Part shown: positions 10,437 to 20,169 of the stretch, one piece after another | Position numbering within the stretch: the first letter of the stretch is position 1 | Layout: every line of letters begins with the position of its first letter | Assembly: GCA_027475525.1 (NCBI GenBank) | Contig: JAMWFC010000046.1 | Span: 186,001-250,000 of the forward strand | Source: Macrolepiota albuminosa | Lineage: Eukaryota > Basidiomycota > Agaricomycetes > Agaricales > Agaricaceae | Length of the DNA: 64,000 bases | Reading direction: 5' to 3' | The notes under the pieces: generated by a model | Database searches by the model: none | What the model saw: the letters and a program-made list of their open reading frames with translations, nothing else | Told to the model about the DNA's origin: nothing | Made by a program: the position numbers and the translations under genes

Positions 10437-12642
10437 ATGGCCTATTGGGGGCCGCAGAATAGTGATCAGAGCCGGCAAGGCTCTAGTGGAGGGGGGAGAC
10501 CCCCGAATATACAAATGTCAACTCAGTACCCAAGGCAGCCGCCATATCTGGCGGCAAGCCAGTTTCAGTCAGCGGTGGCCTATCCAGGCCATGATGAGCT
10601 GCTTCCATATCAGATGCCCCTCCACTTGCAAGAGATGGAGGTCAATGATGAAGGGCGCTATGGGCGCCCGGAGGACAGCACACGCCGCAAGCACTACTAC
10701 CAGGAACCGTCGTCACGTCCAACTGCGTTGTATCCGACGTATGCGGGTGTGGTGATGGGGCCACTGTCAGTACCATGGGCCCACCGGCCCGTAGAAGAGT
10801 CATATGGGGAGCCTGCGCCACAAGCGCAGATTGTAGCTGGGTCAGATGTGCTGTTGGGCAGACTGGAAGCAGCGGGACAGCCAGTCCCTGCAACTGCGTC
10901 CTTTCTGCAGGACAGCTTGGCCATAATGGTGATGGAAGGGCTGCTCGACCAAATCGAGCTGATGAAGAGGCAGCGCGTCGTAGCGCTGGAGCAGATCAAA
11001 CGTGCTTCTAAGCGCAAAATCACCACGAGTGAGGAATCAACCGCTAAGGTCAAGAGGGCTAGATATCAGCCCAGTCGACCAGTCACTCCTCCACAGGCAA
11101 GGATGCTGTCGGAAGCGCAATTCGCGCACCATGAGCAGCCTGCTCAGCCCGTGGCTTCGTTATTGCGGTTACCCAAGTCGGGCCCGCAGGCCTCTTCAGA
11201 GTTGCTGGCTGCCGTCAGTGAACCCTTGGCAGGTCTGTCCTTGGGTCAGCGGGAAGCCGCATCATCTCGGGCCCCACCTAGGGGGCCCAAACCCGTCGCT
11301 GTGGCGCCAAGAGCGCCTGTTACTGTCACTCCTTGCGCTGGGCCTGGAGGGAATACTCTGGCGCGAAATGCGCCTGCCCCTCTGGTGGCTCAGCCCCAAC
11401 CAGAATCGTCCACCCTGACCAAGTCAGGGCCGTCTCATCAGCGCCGCAGCCGCAAGCCGCCTCTCGATGCCTCCAAATTGGAGGTTATACTCTTTCCTGC
11501 TGGCATTCCCACACGAGCAGGAGAAGTCCAGATGTTGTTTATGCTGCCGGCATTTGTACCGGCCCCACCAGAAAAGTATTCCGTGGTCGTCTTGACCCCA
11601 GACCCCCGTACGCCGGAGCAGTATGATGGTCTGGTGGCAACCTCGAGGGGGAAGACTAGGTCTGATAAAGGCAAAAAACCAGTACCATCCCTGTCCGACG
11701 AGAGCGACTATGGAGAGTCGAGCTCGGAGCAGGAGGAGGACAAGGAGGAGGGGGAATCGGCCGCAGACCGATTCCAACGAGTATCATGCAATAAGCACAT
11801 TGCAAAGAAGAAGGCGATTCATGCCAAGGAGCTAAAGGCCCAGAAGTCTAGGGCCGAGGATGAATGTTTGGGGAGGATCCCCAATGGCTTGGGGGTGAAG
11901 GTGTGGGGTCCGCTCGATATTGAGCGAATGAACTCATGCTTTAGAGGAGCACTCAGCCATTGCACCTATTATTTGTATGCCATGAATATGGTGTTGATGG
12001 GAGCTGACGCCAATAGAGCGGCATCATATGAATATTCCTCGGGCCATCCTGCCCACATCCCGGGCACGATTGTGTATAAGCACGCCCCACGCAGTCTTCC
12101 CCGCACTCCGCTAGAGCTGGACCGGCTCTATAAGTATTACGCAAATGTACACGTCCCGTGTCACGACAGAATCGTCGCGTATATGTTGATCACAGAGCTC
12201 CAGATGTTTGCACAGCGAACAGTGGAGGCTCTGCATGATCAAACCATGCAGCTCCTGATGAAGGAGCCTAGGTACCAAGAACTCGTCAACCCGATGCAGG
12301 GCCCTGATGACCTCGCTCTTGTCAAGCAACAACACATTCCGGAGTGCTTTTTGTGCACGAAAGACGATGGCACCAGAGCGTTGCGCGTAATGCGCGCTCA
12401 GAATCCAGCCACACTGTTCGACCTTGACCAATTGGCACAGTACGCGCTGGTCTTTGGCCAACCTGGGTTGGAAAATACCTATCAAGATATCGCCGTGGAT
12501 CATGCCTATTGCATGCACTGGTGGACCCTCTTTGGGTTCGCCTTATGTCGAGCATTGTGCGCTAACAGTGCAGCCAAGCCGGTGATTGTACGGTGCATGA
12601 CCCTCGTTGTGGCCCGTCCAGGGCTTTATCGAGAGGCGATTG

Positions 12643-12994
12643 TGTTGGAATTAATTACCGGTAAGGGTCACCACACATACTAGATGACCGGCCACCCACC
12701 AACCCTTCACAATATCACACTTGCTGCTTTGTCTGGCCACCTTGGTCAAAGAGCGCATTGTCCGCCATACACATATATAAACGAGCCTGTTCAGTCAACA
12801 CCCTCAGTCGATTGTAAAGAGACTGAGGGTGAGTAGTTACATTTCTTTCATAACGTTACTTATAACTTACTGTACATTTAGACTGACTTACACGTCTGAT
12901 CTTAGGTACAGTATAACGAATATAGTCGATTGTAAAGAGACTGAGGACTGACTTACACGTCTGATCTTAGGTGTATACGGCTTGAATTTTAACA
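12643..12994 (+). repeat. 5' LTR of Copia element (352 bp)
   Basis: Begins TGTTGG and ends AACA. TATATAA at 12774-12780 is the likely core promoter. The 3' half contains two short direct repeats: GTCGATTGTAAAGAGACTGA occurs twice, as does ACTTACACGTCTGATCTTAG. Confidence 0.9.
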
Positions 12995-13004
12995 GGTTAT
13001 GGGC
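12995..13004 (+). promoter_or_regulatory. Copia primer-binding site (half initiator tRNA-Met type)
   Basis: GGTTATGGGC directly follows the LTR end. It is complementary to the anticodon stem-loop region of eukaryotic initiator tRNA-Met (GCCCAUAACC), the internal-tRNA priming known from Drosophila copia. Confidence 0.7.
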
Positions 13005-13136
13005 ATTGCTTGAATCAGGCCGCACGAAACCACTCTCGAATCTCTAGTCTTTTAAATCTTATCTGCTGCGCCGCGTCGCATACACTCTCTTGTCTGTTGT
13101 TCTGTCTTTCCGACTTTCCGGAGTATTTCCCGCTGT

Positions 13137-14009
13137 ATGGCACCTGTCATGACCCCCTCTCCTGCATCAATTACCGATGCAACAAATCCCTCAGTTCCTG
13201 AGCGCGTCATCCTTCACCGTTGGGAAGGAACAAGATACAAGCGCGCTGATGGAAATTTTACGCAGTGGACGGATGCCCTTAAGGACGCGTTGATCCTCAA
13301 CGGCCTATACGCGTACGTCTTTGATGCTGTCCTACCCCGCCCCAGCGCCGAGTCAGAACCCCGTGCTCACACCAACTGGGGACTAAACGATCGCCTCGCT
13401 ATCACATTCATTAAGTCTGCCCTTGATGATGGTGAACACCGGGATTTAGTTACGGATAAGGGGGCAAAGGAATGCTTTGACGACCTGAAAGCGCGTGCTC
13501 AGCGTGAAGGTCCCATCAAGCAGATCGCTCTCTTGCAGGAAGCCCTTTCCACATATTGTTCTCACTCAGAACCGCTGCCTGCCACGGCTGGACGCATAGC
13601 GGACATCGTAAAACGTGCTTTCGATATCGGGCAAGTTAATAGGGACCTCTTCACATGCATCGCGCTCCTCAATAGTCTGAACGACCCCTCCTTCGAAGCT
13701 CTCCAGAATTCTGTCTCTACCCTCATCAGCAACAGCACGCAGTCTTCACCATGCGACCCTGCTGCCATCCGTCTCCTCATGGAGAACGCTCAGAATATTA
13801 TTAACGCAAAAGCAAAGTCGAATCATGCAACGGCATTGAGCGCAAAGGGGGGGAATAGGTCTTGCGACACTGATCTACCAGGACACAATCATGGTCCTGG
13901 TGCCACATGCTGCGAGAACTGCCTTGCGCTCAAACGGCCATGCAGGGGACATACAAAACAGTTCTGCGTGCAGAAGGGGGGGGGGAATGGCTGGGAAGTC
14001 CATAGCTGA
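13137..14009 (+). CDS. gag: Copia gag
   Basis: A 290-residue gag with HRWEGTRYKRADGNFTQW near the N-terminus, typical of fungal Copia gag (UBN2-like region), and GLNDRLAITFIKSALDD. The C-terminal cysteine cluster reads CENCLALKRPC then GHTKQFCVQKGGG. A run of nine G at 13977-13985 shifts the frame so that this ORF ends early (GNGWEVHS). The natural continuation, GGGMAGKSIADAQ, is in the frame of 13891-14721. Slippage in the G run could be mutational or, less likely, programmed. Confidence 0.88.
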   Translation: MAPVMTPSPASITDATNPSVPERVILHRWEGTRYKRADGNFTQWTDALKDALILNGLYAYVFDAVLPRPSAESEPRAHTNWGLNDRLAITFIKSALDDGEHRDLVTDKGAKECFDDLKARAQREGPIKQIALLQEALSTYCSHSEPLPATAGRIADIVKRAFDIGQVNRDLFTCIALLNSLNDPSFEALQNSVSTLISNSTQSSPCDPAAIRLLMENAQNIINAKAKSNHATALSAKGGNRSCDTDLPGHNHGPGATCCENCLALKRPCRGHTKQFCVQKGGGNGWEVHS

Positions 14010-14721
14010 TGCTCAAGCAGCTCAGGCCACACACAGAGCATCAAAGACAAAAGCAAAACCATCGTCTGCTGCTGAAAAAACCTTTGTTGCTGTTACTGGG
14101 CTCGATGGCAAGATGTGGTATGTTGACTCCGCTCAGCTCGGGCAACTACCGGCTCCCTCAGATACGGCCTCATTCGCAGGCATTGCATCTACTACTCCAG
14201 GACCAGACTACCATACTACAGAAGTCTGGGAGCATGCCGGCTTCATGGCTCAAGTTGAGGACAACCAGACCAACGTAGATTGGAACCAGCACGCATCAGC
14301 AATCAGTGAGCACGTAATGGCTACTGATGTTAGTCCGATTCATCAGCAGAGACGTAACCCTATCACCTCCACAAAAGATATCCCATTTTTAGTGGACTCC
14401 GGTGCCACCGTCCACATATCCCCATGCCGGAACGATTTTCAAGCCTTACGCCCTACAACACCTCGTATTGTAAAGGGGCTTGGAGGATCATCAGTGACGG
14501 CCATCGGAGTTGGTACTATTCGCTTACACATTGCGAAAGGGGCCGATATCTTGCTGGAAGATGCACTCTACATCCCAAACGCCACTGTACGCCTCATTTC
14601 AGTGAGTTCACTTGCTGCACGCTCCAGCCTCGACTCAGTCTTCAACCACAAATCCGTAAAAATCATCGACCGCTCTACCCGCACACTAGTAGCGCAAGGA
14701 CCACTCATCCCAGGCCAATGA
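13891..14721 (+). CDS. Copia protease region
   Basis: After the G-run this frame continues gag (GGGMAGKS) into the aspartic protease. The active-site motif VDSGATVHISP lies near 14391-14425, and GLGGSSVTAIGVG and LEDALYIPNATVRLISVSSL follow, as in the Copia retropepsin/gag-preintegrase junction. The frame ends at a TGA (14719), after which the same frame goes on as LYTLKL into the gag-preintegrase domain. The stop is therefore a point mutation within pol, not the natural end. Confidence 0.88.
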   Translation: MVLVPHAARTALRSNGHAGDIQNSSACRRGGGMAGKSIADAQAAQATHRASKTKAKPSSAAEKTFVAVTGLDGKMWYVDSAQLGQLPAPSDTASFAGIASTTPGPDYHTTEVWEHAGFMAQVEDNQTNVDWNQHASAISEHVMATDVSPIHQQRRNPITSTKDIPFLVDSGATVHISPCRNDFQALRPTTPRIVKGLGGSSVTAIGVGTIRLHIAKGADILLEDALYIPNATVRLISVSSLAARSSLDSVFNHKSVKIIDRSTRTLVAQGPLIPGQ

Positions 14722-16164
14722 CTCTACACACTCAAGCTCAATAATGCATCCACTGAGCATCGTGCTTTCATATCCCAGAATGCTGCCAGCCTGGAAACTT
14801 GGCATCGCCGTCTCGGGCATGCAAACTTCCAGACGGTCGTGGATATGGCAAAGGCTGGAATTATTCCAGGTACGCCCTCTATCCTTACCTCCAAACTGCC
14901 CAAGTGTGACTCCTGCATCCTCGGAAAGCAGACTCGAAATGCAGTCCCTAGGGTACGAGAGGAGGGGCGAAGGGCGAAACGTAAATTGGAGATTGTCTGG
15001 GTAGACCTTACTGGTCCACAAGCTATCGTATCTCGTAACGGATACTCATATATAATGAACTTGGTCGATGACTTCACTAATGAACACTGGTCTATCTTAT
15101 TAAAACGCAAGGGAGATGCGATCACACACTTGAAGGCATGGCAGATAGCATGGGAGAATGAAATCCAGCAGAAACTTGGAGTCTATCGCACTGGACACGA
15201 TGGCGAACTCACTGGGCATGAGATGGAACTCTGGCTACTGTCTCGAGGCACAGAACAACAGTTTGGAGCACCATATACGTCCGCGCACATTGGACGAGTG
15301 GAACGAATGCATAGAACACTCATGGGCAAGGCAAGAGCCATGCGCATCGCAGCGGAGTGCCCACCAAACATGTGGGATGAGTTCTATTTAACGGCATCAC
15401 ATCTCCACAAGCACACACTATCCAAATCACTCAATAATATTACGCCTCATGAAGCATGGACAGGACGACGCCCAGATTATTCATACATGAGAGAGATTGG
15501 CTGCAAGGCATTCGTGTTAATACTTGCATCTCATAATCCAAAAATCTTTGCTCGATCAATCGAATGTATTCTCATCGGGTATGGCGTCAACTCAAAGACA
15601 TACAGGTGCTACGAGCGTAAGACTGGGAGAATTTACGAAACCTTTCACGTAAAGTTCTGCGAAAGCCATGAAGGACACTCAAGATTGTCAGAGCCCATCC
15701 AAAATGGTATTTCGCAAATTAATGCTGATGAGAAGGCACGCCCAATCGACCTCTACAATGACTGCGATTCCCCACAATTAACTTCAGCGCCCCCATTTGA
15801 CCTGAGTATCCAAGACCAACAGCTTGACTCCCAAGCAGACCCACCACAGCCACGCCGCTCCACTCAAAACCGTGTCCCCACAGCACGGGCAGATCCCGAT
15901 GGCGCACCATCACGGGTGCAGAAAGCAGTAGAAGAATCCATTGAGTCAGGTGAGCGCGTGCGAGCAGCAAGAGCAAGCCGGAGGATCACTGGGTATGACG
16001 TGGTGGACCCACAGCCTGATCAGGAACCTGGCGTTGTGGGTCCTGAGGAGGCACAAACAATCCCGCCCCTACCAGATTTAGCTAATATTGCCACAATCAA
16101 CGACCTCAAATACCTACTCACTGCAACAGAACAATTCGGGAACGACCCGTCATCTCAGATTTGA
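14722..16164 (+). CDS. Copia gag-preintegrase and integrase
   Basis: Open from 14722, with the first ATG at 14839. It includes LETWHRRLGHANF (gag-preintegrase), a CDSCILGKQ zinc-binding pair, and the integrase core with VWVDLTGP (first catalytic Asp) and VERMHRTLMG (catalytic Glu). At the second Asp the usual R-(S/T)-D-N-G-G-E block reads RTGHDGEL, so the usual Asp position is Gly, although an Asp lies two residues on. The C-terminus is the Copia GKR-like region (SIECILIGYG, YRCYERKTGRIYETFHVKF) and a Pro/Asp-rich hinge. A one-base shift at about 16150 separates it from RT. Confidence 0.88.
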   Translation, partial: LYTLKLNNASTEHRAFISQNAASLETWHRRLGHANFQTVVDMAKAGIIPGTPSILTSKLPKCDSCILGKQTRNAVPRVREEGRRAKRKLEIVWVDLTGPQAIVSRNGYSYIMNLVDDFTNEHWSILLKRKGDAITHLKAWQIAWENEIQQKLGVYRTGHDGELTGHEMELWLLSRGTEQQFGAPYTSAHIGRVERMHRTLMGKARAMRIAAECPPNMWDEFYLTASHLHKHTLSKSLNNITPHEAWTGRRPDYSYMREIGCKAFVLILASHNPKIFARSIECILIGYGVNSKTYRCYERKTGRIYETFHVKFCESHEGHSRLSEPIQNGISQINADEKARPIDLYNDCDSPQLTSAPPFDLSIQDQQLDSQADPPQPRRSTQNRVPTARADPDGAPSRVQKAVEESIESGERVRAARASRRITGYDVVDPQPDQEPGVVGPEEAQTIPPLPDLANIATINDLKYLLTATEQFGNDPSSQI

Positions 16165-17750
16165 CCGATGAACCTAGGACATGGCAAGAAGCAAGACAAT
16201 CAGGTGACTCAGCAAGATGGGAAGCTGCGTACCGAGAAGAGCTAGAATCCTTGAAGACAATGGGGGTCTACAAACTCGTTCCACGAAGCGAAGTACCTGC
16301 TGGGCAGAAAGTGAGATCGGGGCGTCCAGTATTCAAGATTAAGAGAGACGAAAATGGGAAGATAGTCAGATTCAAGGTGAGACTGGTGTTCCGCAGATAT
16401 GAGCAGATCCAAGGACAGGATTATTCAAAAACAACCTCACCGACCGCACGCATGGAGTCCTGGCGCATCTTGCTGCACATTGCAGCAGCGAAAGGCTGGG
16501 ATGCGACTCAAGTTGATGTTAAAACGGCATTTCTATATGGCATTTTACCAGAAGACGAAACTCAGTACATGAACCAACCAGAAGGGTTCGAGGAGGAAGG
16601 AAAGGAGGACTGGGTTTGGTTGCTGGTGAAGGGCTTATATGGGATGAAGCAAGCGGGGAGAATATGGAACAGGACGGTTAATGAGAAGATGCTATCATGG
16701 GGCTTCAAACGCTTAGAATGCGAGTCATGCATTTATTTCCGCAGCACTGATCAGGGTACAATTATTGCAGCTCTTCACGTGGACGACTTCCTCTCTATTG
16801 CAAGCAGCAAAGCAGAGAATGACCGGTTTAAGGATCAGATGAGGCAAGTTTGGACCATCTCTGATCTAGGTACACCGCGCTTTGTCGTTGGCATAGCCGT
16901 CGAATGGGATCGCCTCAACCATACAGTTAAGCTGTCCCAGACAGCCCTTATCGACAAAGTAATCAACCAGTTTGGCCAGAAGGATGCCTCTCCTTTATCA
17001 CTACCAATGGACCCCAATACTAGACTCCGATGTGTTGACAGAACCGCACTTTCCTCGGATGAACTGCGTATCCTGGAACGAACACCCTACAGGCAGCTCG
17101 TTGGTTGTCTTCTTTACCTCGCTATATCCACACGTCCGGACATTGCATTTGGTGTACAACAACTCACTCAGTATCTTGATTGCTACACCACCTTGCACTG
17201 GAATGCAGCTATTCGACTCGTACGGTATTTAAAGGGCACGCGTGACCTACGACTCCAACTAGGAGGAAAGGAGGAGACCATAAAACTCACTGGATTCACG
17301 GACTCAGACTGGGCAAGCTGCCCAGACATGCGACGAAGTGTCGGTGGATATGCATGGAACCTTGGCTCCGGAGTTATATCTTGGGCAGTTCGCAAGCAGC
17401 GCACAGTTGCAGCATCCTCATGCGAAGCTGAATACATGGCGGCATTCGAATGCACTCAAGAATGCATATGGCTTCGGACACTTCTCAGAGACATTGGACA
17501 TGACACAACCTCCGCGCCGACGCGCATCTTCTGCGACAACGACTCCGCCATCGCGTTATCAGAGGACCCACTCTTGCACGCTCGAGTGAAACACATAGAC
17601 ATTAAATATCATTTCCTCCGGGAACGTGTACAGTCGAACGAACTCGTACTCCATCGCTTCCCCTCCAAAGAGAACACAGCTGACATATTTACGAAAGCCC
17701 TCGCAACATCCGCGTTCCAATTCCTCCGTCTACAGCTGGGACTCAAGTGA
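16161..17750 (+). CDS. Copia reverse transcriptase and RNase H
   Basis: The open frame of 529 codons starts at a TTG and is really the continuation of pol after a one-base shift. RT motifs are FKVRLVFRRYEQIQGQDY, DVKTAFLYGIL, LYGMKQAGRIWN and the active site HVDDFLSIAS (V-D-D intact). RNase H follows with TDSDWASC, SSCEAEYMA and CDNDSAI, all carrying the acidic catalytic residues, and it ends with ENTADIFTKAL. This is the best preserved enzyme in the window. The purine-rich GAGGAGGAG-type polypurine tract follows before the 3' LTR. Confidence 0.92.
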   Translation: MTDEPRTWQEARQSGDSARWEAAYREELESLKTMGVYKLVPRSEVPAGQKVRSGRPVFKIKRDENGKIVRFKVRLVFRRYEQIQGQDYSKTTSPTARMESWRILLHIAAAKGWDATQVDVKTAFLYGILPEDETQYMNQPEGFEEEGKEDWVWLLVKGLYGMKQAGRIWNRTVNEKMLSWGFKRLECESCIYFRSTDQGTIIAALHVDDFLSIASSKAENDRFKDQMRQVWTISDLGTPRFVVGIAVEWDRLNHTVKLSQTALIDKVINQFGQKDASPLSLPMDPNTRLRCVDRTALSSDELRILERTPYRQLVGCLLYLAISTRPDIAFGVQQLTQYLDCYTTLHWNAAIRLVRYLKGTRDLRLQLGGKEETIKLTGFTDSDWASCPDMRRSVGGYAWNLGSGVISWAVRKQRTVAASSCEAEYMAAFECTQECIWLRTLLRDIGHDTTSAPTRIFCDNDSAIALSEDPLLHARVKHIDIKYHFLRERVQSNELVLHRFPSKENTADIFTKALATSAFQFLRLQLGLK

Positions 17751-17795
17751 ATTGCCAGACCCCATGCGAGGAGGAGTATCTGTGGTGAGGAGGAG

Positions 17796-17920
17796 TGTTG
17801 GAATTAATTACCCTTACACGTCTGATCTTAGGTACAGTATAACGAATATAGTCGATTGTAAAGAGACTGAGGACTGACTTACACGTCTGATCTTAGGTGT
17901 ATACGGCTTGAATTTTAACA
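17796..17920 (+). repeat. 3' LTR of Copia element, internally deleted (125 bp)
   Basis: It has the first 17 and the last 108 bases of the 5' LTR. The 227 bases corresponding to 12660-12886 are missing, including the TATATAA. Confidence 0.9.
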
Positions 17921-18656
17921 GATTGCCTTGTATGATGCCATGTTCTCCGAGCAGCCATTTGAGCCCCAACGTGGGCCGCAGCTCGAAATTCACCAAGTTC
18001 ACGTGCCCAATGACCATGCACGGAACTTCTCCGACAATGACGCGTTACGCGTCCTTTTACACAACCGGATCCCGCTGGAATGGGTGGACCACGCATACAC
18101 GTACGGCGTAGTCTTCCTGGAACAGCAGTTCCATTCCCCCACGATGTCTATGGACATCTTCAAGCAGGTCGATGACGAGCGCATGGAGCGCCTCTCCAAG
18201 TATGGCACCCCTGCCGCAATCCCGCAATGGGATGGATGGCGGGAGATGACTGAAGACGATCACTATCGTCTGATGTTCAAGCACCACGAGGAGAGCAAGC
18301 TCCCGGAAAATCCTGAGGCCAACGGCCTCTATTACTTGATTGGCATGGACCCAAATCGGGTCAACCTCCTAAAACGCTCGGCAGCGCATGACCTGCCAAC
18401 AGTGGACATGGACCCAGGCCGGGTCAATCTCCTGTCACTCACGGCAGAGCAGGGTACGCTTACCACCACCGCTTCAGCGATTAACGTCGCACTAACAGAG
18501 CCTATGGTGGTAGACACGCCTGCAGTCGAGGGGCCTATAACCCCACCAAGGACGGAATCGGCGCCTCCCCCTCCTGCGATTAACGTCGCACTGGAGGAGG
18601 AGGCAATGGTGACTGAGACGGGCGCTGTTGCGGGAGCATCGTCATCTGGGTCCTAG

Positions 18657-19015
18657 ACCCTTGTATACGTTATTGTGTATGTACCTCCGAGTATTTCACT
18701 CGAACCATTTCAGCTGATACGCACTCTAAAGTCGTGTGTAGATACAGCAGACCCAGAGGAGGGGTCATCTTTTTTGTTTTTTATACTTTGGTTATACATA
18801 CCATTTTCTATCCACTGCTGGCACCCCCTGCACCCTTGTCTGATAAGGACTGCTTTCTATTGTGTCCGGCCAACACATCTCCATTGCGCATGAGTGCTAA
18901 CGCCTTGCAGCCACGCCATATGTGTGTATTCATCCGTTGCTTGCACTACCGTGCATCTTTCATCTCGCTCTACTTCCCTTTCTCAAGACCGAGTATTCGG
19001 TCTCATTGGGGGGTA
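18657..19015 (+). other. 3' untranslated region of Gypsy A with polypurine tract
   Basis: No coding signal. It ends with TTGGGGGGTA (about 19006-19015) immediately before the 3' LTR, the likely polypurine tract for plus-strand priming. Gypsy B has the same arrangement (AAAGGGGGGCA before 43595). Confidence 0.7.
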
Positions 19016-19188
19016 TGTAAAGGAGTCATCCGTATTCTCAGCGTCAACGATGCTATAATCAATTAGTAGAGTATTACGTAAAACAACATCTTGTTTTCAC
19101 TCTAAGTACTAGTCAATCCGATACTGCGGTCTGATTTAGCACTTGTGTGATACACACAAGATAGTTCTAACCCGTAACTCCGGTTACA
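19016..19188 (+). repeat. 3' LTR of Gypsy A
   Basis: A 173-bp repeat, the same length as 1306-1478 and nearly identical. The next base (19189) is directly inside a minus-strand Copia RT fragment. Confidence 0.88.
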
Positions 19189-19715
19189 ACTCGTATGGCC
19201 GCATTCCAATGTGTTACAGAATAGGAGTCAAAGTATTGGCTGAGCTGCTGCACCGCATATTGTATGTCGGGTCTCGAGGATATTGCTAGCCAGATCAAGC
19301 CCCCCACTAGTCTTTGGTAGAGTATCTGAGCAATGTTCTCCCGTTCTTTTTGTGTCAGCTTAGAATAGTCTGTCCTCCATAACTTCAAACCTGGTTCCAT
19401 TGGTAAGGATAATGGATTGGCATTCCTCTGGCCAAACTGTGAGACCAGTCTGTCTATGATTGGGCCCTGTGAGAGGTATACCGCCTTGTTCGTTCTATCC
19501 CACTCAACAGCAATTCCAACAATCTGTCGTGGTGTACCCAAATTTGAGATGGTCCAAGCCTCTTGAAGTTGAGACTTGAAGTGTTTGTTTGCGTGCTTAG
19601 AACTCGCAATTGATAGGAAGTCATCCACATGGACGGCTGCAATGACTATTCCATGATCAGACTTCCTATAATAAACACACGACTCACAGGCCAGTCTCGT
19701 AAAGCCCCACTTTCC
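19189..19715 (-). pseudogene. Copia RT fragment
   Basis: Minus-strand coding remnant of a second Copia lineage: SCVYYRKSDHGIVIAAVHVDD, FLSIASSK, TISNLGTPRQIVGIAVEWDR, ISSRPDIQYAVQQL and THWNAAIR. It aligns with the RT of the nested Copia at 16730-17215. It is cut at THWNAAIR by the LTR of Gypsy A, and the downstream half is absent from the other side of that element. Confidence 0.85.
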
Positions 19716-19726
19716 CTCTGAATTGC

Positions 19727-19900
19727 AGTCACTGGCCCCACCCCCTGTGGTGTCTTCTTCGACGTTTTTGCCAGCTCCTTCAGCCCTGGTAACACGGTCA
19801 CTGGCCCCACCTCCAGCGGTATCTTCTTTGGCGTTTTTTCGCCGCAGTTGTTAGTCCCACGCCATGTGGTATCTTTTTCAGCGTCTTCTAGGCCTCTGCT
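19727..19900. repeat. Degenerate short tandem repeat
   Basis: Three imperfect copies of a 55-68 bp unit containing (C)ACTGGCCCCACC...GTGGTGTCTTCTT...GTTTTT, starting near 19727, 19795 and 19849. Minisatellite-like; no function evident. Confidence 0.5.
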
Positions 19901-20169
19901 ACAGCCTCTCGCAGAACGCATCGAGTGTGTACACGCGTTTCTTGAGCTGTCTCCTCGCCACAGTCTCCTCTCTTGATCCCCCCCACTTCCTTGCACCCGC
20001 TATCACCGCTGCCACATCCAACACCTGCACCCACCTCACCATTGTCCTCTTCTCATGCCACTTCAACAACCCCAGGCCAAAGTCGAGCGTTGCCTTCCAT
20101 GGCATGTCCCAGACTGATCGTTTCAAAGATGTCTGCTGCCTCCTCACGTGTGTCTATATGCAGGCAACA

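Larger units (their letters stand above)
12643..17920 (+). mobile_element. Ty1/Copia retrotransposon nested in Gypsy A
   Basis: A 5.3-kb element with LTRs starting TGTTGGAATT and ending TTTTAACA, flanked by the perfect 5-bp target duplication GATTG (12638-12642 and 17921-17925). It encodes gag, protease, integrase and RT/RNase H in Copia order. The copy is fairly young: the ORFs are long and broken only by a G-run frameshift, one stop and one frameshift. The 3' LTR is shortened by 227 bp. Confidence 0.95.
10437..18656 (+). pseudogene. Accessory ORF (aORF) of Gypsy A, split by Copia insertion
   Basis: The gene consists of 10437-12642 and 17926-18656. Removing the Copia element and one 5-bp target duplication gives exactly 979 codons with no internal stop. 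The N-terminal ~400 residues are Pro/Gln/Ala-rich and probably disordered. An acidic Ser/Glu stretch (residues ~420-445) is followed by a basic segment. The C-terminal ~450 residues look folded, with LVVARPGLYREAI at the insertion point, then RIPLEWVDHAYTYGVVFLEQ, QVDDERMERLSKYG and LYYLIGMDPNRVNLL. The same domain with these motifs occurs in Gypsy B (41700-43405). There is no signal peptide or membrane segment, so it is not env-like in composition. I recognise no named domain; similar proteins of unknown function occur in agaricomycetes. Confidence 0.8.
1306..19188 (+). mobile_element. Ty3/Gypsy retrotransposon A (chromovirus) with nested Copia
   Basis: The element is bounded by two 173-bp direct repeats (1306-1478 and 19016-19188), each starting TGTAA and ending GTTACA. 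Between them lie gag, protease, RT/RNase H, integrase-chromodomain, then a long accessory ORF, all on the plus strand. Without the inserted Copia element and one copy of its target duplication it would be about 12.6 kb, large for a fungal Gypsy. Part of the excess is a 1.2-kb tandem duplication in gag and part is the accessory ORF. Pol carries in-frame stops, a frameshift and a mutated RT active site, so this copy cannot move on its own. The 5-bp flanks outside the LTRs do not match. Confidence 0.88.

Noticed and set aside
13977..13985. Programmed frameshift at the nine-G run in Copia gag-pol
   Set aside because: Mononucleotide runs mutate and are mis-sequenced easily, and other frameshifts occur in the same element; kept only as a possibility.
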